Source: UBA4661 sp002405405
GTDB lineage: Bacteria; Bacteroidota; Ignavibacteria; Kapaibacteriales; UBA4661
DNA: 14,408 nucleotides
Assembly (NCBI GenBank): GCA_036847245.1
Contig: DAIUAL010000074.1
Location: 1-14,408, forward strand
Reading direction: 5' to 3'
Shown here one piece after another: positions 1-6,452 of this stretch (positions are counted from its first letter, which is position 1; every line of letters starts with the position of its first letter). Made by a program: the position numbers and the translations under genes. A model generated the notes under the pieces. That model was given only the letters and a program-made list of their open reading frames with translations. It made no database searches and was not told where the DNA came from.

Positions 1-1
1 T

Positions 2-1033
2 ATGGTTTCCATATTTGATTTTCAACATAATCGCGTTAAAGAACTTTCTGTGCAGGAGCTTTTTCTTCTACGCCACTCACCGGAATTTCGCAATCATATC
101 GTGTGGGTTGATATGTGTAACCCAACCGAAGTGGAAGAAGAGTTAATTCTCATTCAACTTTTTCTCTTTCATCCGCTCGCTGTTGAAGATTGTCAACGTG
201 AGCGTCTAGAACCCGATCAGGGCGACCACTTTCCGAAGGTCGAAGAGTATGATGATTTTCTTTATGTCATTTTCAATCCAATTGACCCGCCAACACAAAG
301 CGTTACCAACTTTGGTGATGATGAGAAAATTTCGATTGATTTCCGTACACGTCAGTTGAATACATTTATCGGAAAAAATTTCATCGTGACGCATCATTAC
401 GAACCGTCACTCTCGATTGATCATACCAAACGTATTATTCAAAAAAATCCGCAAACACTTGGTCGTGGTCCTGACTACTTATACCATTTTGTTATCGATC
501 AAATCGTTGACGGTTACAATCCAACTTTGGAATACTTTGAAGATCTTCTCGAAGAAGTTGAAACAAGCATTTTCGATAATCCTCGTTCTGCTTTGCTCTC
601 GCAAATCCTGAGTATCAAAAAAGCTATTCAACGCCTCAAGCGTATTACTACCTACCAACGTGAAATGCTCTATCGGCTCTCGCGAGGTGAGTTTCGGTTG
701 ATTACAATGGAAGAAACAGTCTACTACCGTAATGTGTATGACCATTTGGTACGTATTACCGATGTTGTTGAATCTTTTCGGGATTTGGTGAATTCTCTTG
801 TCGATGCTCACTTATCGGTTACGTCTAATCGACTCAATAATGTTATGAAAGTACTCACCATGATGTCCACATTCTTTCTTCCGCTAACATTTATCACGGG
901 CATATATGGCATGAATTTTGACAATATGCCTGAGTTACGGTGGACGCACGGATATTATGCTGTTCTCGGCTTAATCATCGCTGTATCCGGCAGTATGGCA
1001 CTATGGTTCCGAAAGAAAGGTTGGTTAGATTAA
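2..1033 (+). CDS. corA: CorA family Mg2+/divalent metal ion transporter
   Basis: This is an inner-membrane homopentameric channel family that takes up Mg2+ (some members Co2+ or Ni2+). The 343-residue protein has a long soluble N-terminal part, a helical stretch (about 160-280) with the charged and heptad-like pattern of the CorA funnel, and two C-terminal membrane segments (about 283-302 and 316-336). The signature GMN motif is at 303-305 in the context YGMNF, followed by MPEL as in most CorA loops. The protein ends in a short basic tail, as expected for the family. Length is normal for CorA. The ATG is at base 2, so the true start could lie further upstream outside the window, but the visible protein looks nearly or fully complete. 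It is followed after 97 bases by the amidase gene on the same strand; no functional link is evident. The family call is very secure; the transported ion is not determined by the sequence. Confidence 0.95.
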   Translation: MVSIFDFQHNRVKELSVQELFLLRHSPEFRNHIVWVDMCNPTEVEEELILIQLFLFHPLAVEDCQRERLEPDQGDHFPKVEEYDDFLYVIFNPIDPPTQSVTNFGDDEKISIDFRTRQLNTFIGKNFIVTHHYEPSLSIDHTKRIIQKNPQTLGRGPDYLYHFVIDQIVDGYNPTLEYFEDLLEEVETSIFDNPRSALLSQILSIKKAIQRLKRITTYQREMLYRLSRGEFRLITMEETVYYRNVYDHLVRITDVVESFRDLVNSLVDAHLSVTSNRLNNVMKVLTMMSTFFLPLTFITGIYGMNFDNMPELRWTHGYYAVLGLIIAVSGSMALWFRKKGWLD

Positions 1034-1130
1034 CTTTCTACCGCCTCTTTCTATACATTATTTCATCTGCCATTTCATATTTCCTACAACGAAATATTAT
1101 TCTGCTCGATTTCTCCCTAATTCGATTGAT

Positions 1131-3719
1131 ATGAACACATGGTTTGACATACGATATCTGGTACATCACTATAGGGCATCCTCTGTGGTTGCGTACTTTA
1201 TCATCGGTCTTATGTCATGTGGTTCCGTGTTCTGCCCTCAAGCATTATTCAGTCAATCAACAAAGACGCCTTCTACACGCGCTCCACGCACCCTGCCGAA
1301 TGACAATCTTCCACCCGAATTCATTGAGAAAACTTCGGATAATAAAACTTCTTCCGGTGAGAAACATTCTACCGGCACACACACCTCTGAAATGCAAATC
1401 GGTACAAAAAAAGGTGTCATCGCAGGCGAAACACCCTCGACACAAAAAACCTCTGTTTTTACGCGGCGCGATTCGGCGACCATGCAATTCCGCGCAAATC
1501 TTGCTGAAGAGGAAGAAAAAGCGAATGCCCCGAAACCGAAGCCTTCTCCTTTTACCGGCATGAAAGCTTCTTCAATAAAACTCAAAATTCCGGCTCAAGA
1601 GCAAACTCAACCTAAAATTGTAACACTCGGTGGCTATGTTATCAATGATCGTAGCTATGCAAGTGTTGCTTCGATGCGTTCCGCTTTAGGTGCAAAAGGC
1701 AAAGCTGTTGGTGAGATCATTCTCGGAAATGATATTATTCGATTGGCACCATATTCGTTTTATGTTGCCGTCGAACGTAAAGAGGGTATCGCTGTTGCAC
1801 AAATGCCTTATCCAACCATTGTTGTTGGAAATATCCTCCTCGTTCCCATCGAACCGATGCTGAGTGCTCTCAATACGCTTGGTCTTTTTGTTGTTGAGCG
1901 TACCAGTGAACAGATAACTCTCTGGCGCACCGATCAAGCCCCGTATTCATCGGCTGTTTTTGCATATCCGGACAGTGTCATACCGAAACGTTTCGAGTTT
2001 GTACCATCTACACCGATTGTTAAAGGAAACCCCAAAACTGTCAAAACAACGACACAAAACACCGGCAACAAGACTCCTGCGATACCATTATTGACAGAAT
2101 CAAGTCGCACTATGTCGGACACGACACCCCAACTCCGCACTACCGAGCCATCGCTCAAACCGGTATTAGGTTCTTCACAAAAATTAATCGGTGAATCTCT
2201 TGGCAAATCATTACCCAAGAATTCTTCCACCGGTATGGCAAAATCAGCCGGGGCTATTCTTGGCAAACCGACTCTACCAACAACATTAGCCACTGTTCTC
2301 AATAGCGTACTACCCGATTCCGTTCGAGTAGTACCTTCGCCTGATCGAACTATACAATCCTCATCCAACGCAACCAAATCAATTACTTTGCCCGAACGTT
2401 TTGACGCAAAAACTTCGAGCAAACCGGAATCCAAACCGACAGTAGCACGAAAAAATACTGAGAACAATGGGGCAGTAAAAAATACTGAGGTAAATAACTC
2501 GAATACTCTCACTCCTCCCGATCGCTCTATGCAGAGTTTTCCACAAAAAATGATTCGACGTGAGTTAGACGATGATATTCCTGCATCTAGTAACACCCCT
2601 CTCCAACAAACACCGAAAAAAAATGTTGAGACTCCAATTCAACAACAGAACAATGAAAAAGAATCACAATTCCCGCAGAATGGTCGTACCTATAAACTGC
2701 CCAAAAACTTGAAACGCAAAGAACTTGAAACGGATTCCTTGCAAACCTTGGTACAGCCCATTCTCCGCAAAAAAAAGCTTCGCTACTTGGCATCTCTTGA
2801 CATGCGTATGCCACTTGAGTTTACAAGTGCTTTTGCATTGCTGCCTAACCATGTACCACCACGTCTTCAAACTCCGTCCGGTACAAAAAAAAAATCCTCA
2901 GATAAACAATCCGCTGATAAAACATCGGTAAAAGAAAACTCATCGACGACTGAGAATAAGAATTCTTCACGTAAGAAAAACTCTTCCGAAAAAAAAAAGT
3001 GGGCGCTTGATGTGATTGTTATCGATCCGGGACATGGTGGGAAAGATCAAGGTGCGGCAGGGGTGAATGGTACTCTCGAAAAAGATGTTGTGCTTGCTAT
3101 CGGTAAAAAACTCGGTTCCATGCTAAAGGAAGAACTCCCTGAAACAAAGGTTGTCTTTACGCGGGACGATGATCGTTTTATAGAACTTTATCGGCGCGGA
3201 CAAATTGCCAACGAAGCTAAAGGTAAGCTTTTTATCAGCTTGCATTGCAACTCGATGCCCAAGAAACCGCATTCTGCCAAGGGATTTGAAACCTATATTC
3301 TCAAACCCGAGCGTAGTGATGATGCAATTCATGTTGCTGAAACAGAAAATGCTGTTATCAAACTTGAGAATGACCAAAAGCGATACAAAAAACTCACTCA
3401 AGAAGAGTTTATCATCGTCAATATGATGCAAAGTGCCTTTATGAAATTCAGTGAGAAATTCGGTGCACTTGTACAAAAACAGGTTACACAATCACTCCCC
3501 TTGCAAAGTCGTGGTGTCAATCAAGCAGGTTTTCTGGTACTCGTAGGTGCTTCGATGCCAAGTGTTTTGATCGAAACGGGTTTTCTCTCGAACACGACCG
3601 AAGAAAAGTATCTCCGCTCAACAAAAGGTCAAACAGCCATTGCCGAAACCATTCTGAAAGCCATTATCAAATATCGTGCAGAGTATGAACGTATGATTAA
3701 AACAGATACGGAGAATTGA
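1131..3719 (+). CDS. Large N-acetylmuramoyl-L-alanine amidase (Amidase_3) with N-terminal stalk-like domain and long disordered linker
   Basis: This is a zinc hydrolase predicted to cleave the amide bond between MurNAc and L-Ala in peptidoglycan, acting in the periplasm during cell separation or wall remodelling. The 862-residue product begins with a basic n-region and a hydrophobic stretch (about 19-36) that resembles a signal peptide. Residues about 163-268 form a beta-rich domain similar to the copper-amine-oxidase-N-like stalk domain seen in other wall amidases. Residues about 275-625 are Ser/Thr/Lys/Asn/Pro-rich and probably disordered. The Amidase_3 domain fills about 628-855: H635 in DPGHGG, E650 in GTLEKD and H705 in SLHCN are the expected zinc ligands, and E815 in IETGFLSN is the expected catalytic glutamate. 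An insertion at about 732-785 (ENAVIKLE and a following helix) resembles that of AmiC-type enzymes, whose inserted helix blocks the active site until an EnvC/NlpD-type activator binds; control here is inferred. The protein is about twice the usual length. No clear Shine-Dalgarno precedes the ATG. Confidence 0.93.
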   Translation: MNTWFDIRYLVHHYRASSVVAYFIIGLMSCGSVFCPQALFSQSTKTPSTRAPRTLPNDNLPPEFIEKTSDNKTSSGEKHSTGTHTSEMQIGTKKGVIAGETPSTQKTSVFTRRDSATMQFRANLAEEEEKANAPKPKPSPFTGMKASSIKLKIPAQEQTQPKIVTLGGYVINDRSYASVASMRSALGAKGKAVGEIILGNDIIRLAPYSFYVAVERKEGIAVAQMPYPTIVVGNILLVPIEPMLSALNTLGLFVVERTSEQITLWRTDQAPYSSAVFAYPDSVIPKRFEFVPSTPIVKGNPKTVKTTTQNTGNKTPAIPLLTESSRTMSDTTPQLRTTEPSLKPVLGSSQKLIGESLGKSLPKNSSTGMAKSAGAILGKPTLPTTLATVLNSVLPDSVRVVPSPDRTIQSSSNATKSITLPERFDAKTSSKPESKPTVARKNTENNGAVKNTEVNNSNTLTPPDRSMQSFPQKMIRRELDDDIPASSNTPLQQTPKKNVETPIQQQNNEKESQFPQNGRTYKLPKNLKRKELETDSLQTLVQPILRKKKLRYLASLDMRMPLEFTSAFALLPNHVPPRLQTPSGTKKKSSDKQSADKTSVKENSSTTENKNSSRKKNSSEKKKWALDVIVIDPGHGGKDQGAAGVNGTLEKDVVLAIGKKLGSMLKEELPETKVVFTRDDDRFIELYRRGQIANEAKGKLFISLHCNSMPKKPHSAKGFETYILKPERSDDAIHVAETENAVIKLENDQKRYKKLTQEEFIIVNMMQSAFMKFSEKFGALVQKQVTQSLPLQSRGVNQAGFLVLVGASMPSVLIETGFLSNTTEEKYLRSTKGQTAIAETILKAIIKYRAEYERMIKTDTEN

Positions 3720-3726
3720 GAATTTT

Positions 3727-4320
3727 CTACTTCGCTGTCGGTTGTGGTAATTGAAAATACGCGATGGAGTTGATGTTGTTCCGTTTGCCATTCAGAACTG
3801 GTTCAGCCAAAATAATCGCAAACCCCTCAAGAAATGACACCAATTCTTTGCCATTGATTTCTGCACGTTTCGAGGATAGCTCACGGTCTTCACGTTTGAG
3901 TTTTTTCAAGACAGCAAACCACGAAAATTTTGTCCACCGGTTTGCAAGATCATCGCGCGTATGCTCATTCAAACGATTTGCTAAACCACCACTTTCCGCT
4001 TTACCAACATAGACAAGTTTATCATTGTCATCATAGAGAAGATAGATGCCACTGCTCAAGGATAAATTAGCAGAGTCAGATTCCTCCGGATTTCCTTTTT
4101 TAGCTTTTTTGCCCATTTTTGCATCCGTGCGCTTACCGAGCATGACGAAGCCGCCATTGGGTGTTTGTGCTTTGGCACGATCCCATTTCAAGCCATAGAC
4201 TTCTATCAGACTTTTTTTACTCTTACTTTCTTCTGCCAAAGAATCTTGTGGCATGAATGCGTAGAGGCGTGCAATCGAAAATAGCATGATGCTTATGGTT
4301 GTCAGGAGTTGAGTAGTCAT
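3727..4320 (-). CDS. GIY-YIG nuclease-fold protein with hydrophobic N-terminus, next to type III R-M genes
   Basis: The 197-residue protein carries a GIY-YIG domain: GIY at 91-93, YVG at 104-106, R116 and H120 in RLNEH, E165 as the probable metal-binding glutamate and N177 near the end. These match the conserved set of GIY-YIG endonucleases, so a catalytically competent DNA nuclease is plausible. Upstream of it, about 38-62 (VYGLKW to LGKR), is a short segment that I recall in stand-alone GIY-YIG family proteins of bacteria. The first 22 residues are hydrophobic and could be a signal peptide or membrane anchor ending near LYAF, which is odd for a DNA enzyme. Starting at M23 (base 4254) would remove this and keep the whole conserved region. 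No Shine-Dalgarno decides between the two. The gene lies 51 bases downstream of mod on the same strand, and its stop is 7 bases from the opposing amidase stop. Sampled G+C (27/60 and 26/60) is closer to the host genes than to res. The biological role is unknown; a restriction-associated accessory nuclease is inference. Confidence 0.82.
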   Translation of the reverse strand: MTTQLLTTISIMLFSIARLYAFMPQDSLAEESKSKKSLIEVYGLKWDRAKAQTPNGGFVMLGKRTDAKMGKKAKKGNPEESDSANLSLSSGIYLLYDDNDKLVYVGKAESGGLANRLNEHTRDDLANRWTKFSWFAVLKKLKREDRELSSKRAEINGKELVSFLEGFAIILAEPVLNGKRNNINSIAYFQLPQPTAK

Positions 4321-4371
4321 TGAAATTTATGGATAGAAGTGTGAGAGAATACTGTTGAGTTTGCTGTATAG

Positions 4372-6372
4372 TTAAAACGCATGAAACTTATCGCCTAAAT
4401 AGTGCTTTAGATTCCATTTTTTTGTTGTGTCTAAGGCACGTTCAAGACAGATAAATCTTCTGTCTGTATGCTTTTTGAAATACTCTACCGTCTCGGTGGC
4501 AAGAGCAATATCTAAACAAATCAAAGTCTCTTTTGTGCCATCCGTAGCAAAGAAAATTTCATTGTTTACGAACTCTTCTTGCTTGGTTACAGTATAGTTG
4601 AGTGTGTAGCCATTTTTCAGCAAAATTTCCGTTATCAATTCGTCTCGATTAAAAGCACTCACTAACTGTGCTTCTTTGTCTTTGATGTATTGCTTCAGCA
4701 ACGCGATGTTTTCTTCGGTTGTTTTTTCAGGATCAGGGGCAAACTCCACTCTTGGAAAGTTTGATTTGACAAGTTTGAAGACCTTGAAGCCCAAACCACT
4801 GTCTGAACCTTGATGCAACGGATTTTCTTGATGAGCTTGATTGTTGAACAAATCTTGTTCATCGTTTAATCCTCGTAATCTTTGTTCAGACTGTATGCGC
4901 TCCACCACGCGCTTGTTGCGCTCTATCGTTATGTCGCTGATCTTTTTATACCCCGCTTGGTATGCCTCGCTACTTTGCTCTGTTGCTTCAGGGATCTGTA
5001 CAAGAATGAATTTTCTGTTGCCACCGTCTTCTTCATTAAGCTCCATGACTGCCTGTCCGGTGGTACCCGAACCACTAAAGAAATCTAAAACGATGTCTGT
5101 TTTATCACTTGTAATTTCATACAAGTGCTTTAATAATCCTGGCGGTTTAGGAAACTCAAAATAAGATTCGCCTAAAAGTGCTCTTAAGGCATTTGTACCA
5201 TTTTTTGTTGAGAAATCAATAATTATTGATTTGGGATGTATAGTTCCTTTTTCCTTTTCATACTGTAGTACACCGTTATCCTTAAAGAAAAACCTTTTTA
5301 CAATCTGTCCTTTTTGATCAATTACCATTTCACCGTCTATCCAACTTTCAATCATATCTTTCATTGTCCAAGCTGCTTCAAGTATGACATCATTGGCAAG
5401 TTTTCCGGCATTAGATTCAAAAATTCCACTGATAACTTTTATCGGTTCCCCATTTCCAAATTCCGTAGGAAAAATTTTGTCTTCACATTCAAAATCCATC
5501 CCCTTAGGGAAACTAATCTGCGATACAGGATTTTTTTCACTTGGTCTTTTTATAGCTCTATCTGATACATTCTCTACACCATCAAACTTGAATAAAGGCA
5601 ATTCGGATTTATCCTTTGCAAAGCACAGAATATATTCATGTTCATTAGTAAAATGTGCCGCAGCCGTTCTTCCACTTTTCCAAATAAGATTACAAACAAA
5701 ATTTTCTTCTCCAAATATCTCTTCACACAACTTTTTGAGATGAGTAAATTCAGCATCATCTATCGAAATAAATATAATACCATCGGGTTTGAGCAGTGTT
5801 CTTGCGACAAGGAGTCGGCTATACATCATATTGAGCCAATTGCTGTGGTAGCGTCCGTCTGATTCGGTATTCGTGTCGATTTTCACACCTTGCTCAATGA
5901 CACCTGCATCTTCCCAATATGCTTTTTTATCCTGTGAGTAGTTATCAGCATAGACGAAATCTTTGCCTGTGTTGTAGGGTGGGTCAATATAGATGCACTT
6001 GATTTGTTCTCGATATGCAGTACTTAGGAGTTTCAAGACTTCGAGATTTTCGCCCTCGATAATCAGATTTTCACTGGTGGTCGGATTGACGCTTCTTGCT
6101 TCGTCATAAACGAGTGTGGCACTGCTGGGTGTAAAAGCATTTCTTTTGGCGACACTTTTTCCGAACCAACGAAACTCATACCGCTCAAGTTCTGCAATAC
6201 TTGCAGGATCGACGACTTTTTTGAGTTCGTCTATATTGAGTTTGCCTTCATTGGTAAAAAGGTCAGGAAATAGTTGTTTGAGAGTGTCTAAACGCTCTTT
6301 GTTCCAGTCAGTGGTCTGAACATTGATTAAAGGATTTTCGTGATGTTCAGAATGGATATTTTCGTTGCTCAT
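4372..6372 (-). CDS. mod: Type III restriction-modification system, modification subunit (adenine-N6 DNA methyltransferase)
   Basis: Mod subunits recognise an asymmetric site and transfer a methyl group from SAM to adenine; with Res they also form the restriction complex. The 666-residue protein has DPPY (motif IV, 130-133) first and the SAM-binding DFFSGSGTT (motif I, around 430-438) later, which is the beta-class order typical of type III Mod proteins. Between them, about 230-420, lies the region expected to contain the target-recognition domain. The N-terminal part (VYDEAR, then ENLIIEGENLEVLKLL at about 101-116) and the segment leading to DPPYNTGKDFVY are typical Mod sequences. Length is close to that of EcoP15I Mod (about 645). 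The C-terminal 130 residues are less recognisable. The gene sits 80 bases downstream of res and 51 bases upstream of the GIY-YIG gene. No Shine-Dalgarno is visible, but a 10-base direct repeat lies just upstream. The recognition sequence cannot be read from the protein. The central part of the gene is clearly more AT-rich than its ends. Confidence 0.96.
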   Translation of the reverse strand: MSNENIHSEHHENPLINVQTTDWNKERLDTLKQLFPDLFTNEGKLNIDELKKVVDPASIAELERYEFRWFGKSVAKRNAFTPSSATLVYDEARSVNPTTSENLIIEGENLEVLKLLSTAYREQIKCIYIDPPYNTGKDFVYADNYSQDKKAYWEDAGVIEQGVKIDTNTESDGRYHSNWLNMMYSRLLVARTLLKPDGIIFISIDDAEFTHLKKLCEEIFGEENFVCNLIWKSGRTAAAHFTNEHEYILCFAKDKSELPLFKFDGVENVSDRAIKRPSEKNPVSQISFPKGMDFECEDKIFPTEFGNGEPIKVISGIFESNAGKLANDVILEAAWTMKDMIESWIDGEMVIDQKGQIVKRFFFKDNGVLQYEKEKGTIHPKSIIIDFSTKNGTNALRALLGESYFEFPKPPGLLKHLYEITSDKTDIVLDFFSGSGTTGQAVMELNEEDGGNRKFILVQIPEATEQSSEAYQAGYKKISDITIERNKRVVERIQSEQRLRGLNDEQDLFNNQAHQENPLHQGSDSGLGFKVFKLVKSNFPRVEFAPDPEKTTEENIALLKQYIKDKEAQLVSAFNRDELITEILLKNGYTLNYTVTKQEEFVNNEIFFATDGTKETLICLDIALATETVEYFKKHTDRRFICLERALDTTKKWNLKHYLGDKFHAF

Positions 6373-6380
6373 TGTTGCTT

Positions 6381-6405
6381 CAATTTTTTGTTATACAATT
6401 TTTTG
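6381..6405. repeat. Two 10-base direct repeats CAATTTTTTG in the res-mod gap
   Basis: CAATTTTTTG occurs at 6381-6390 and again at 6396-6405, separated by TTATA. On the coding (minus) strand this places two CAAAAAATTG boxes around TATAA, roughly 9-33 bases in front of the mod ATG. The arrangement could be an operator or part of a mod-specific promoter (TATAAC on the minus strand), or simply AT-rich spacer. The repeat itself is seen directly; a regulatory role is inference. Confidence 0.4.
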
Positions 6406-6452
6406 AATGGTAGCGATTTACTTCATTTCATAATCCGTTTAACTCTTGCCGT

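Noticed and set aside
1934..2596. 220-codon open frame antisense to the amidase linker
   Set aside because: It lies wholly opposite a low-complexity coding region, has no recognisable domain and is explained by codon bias of the sense strand.
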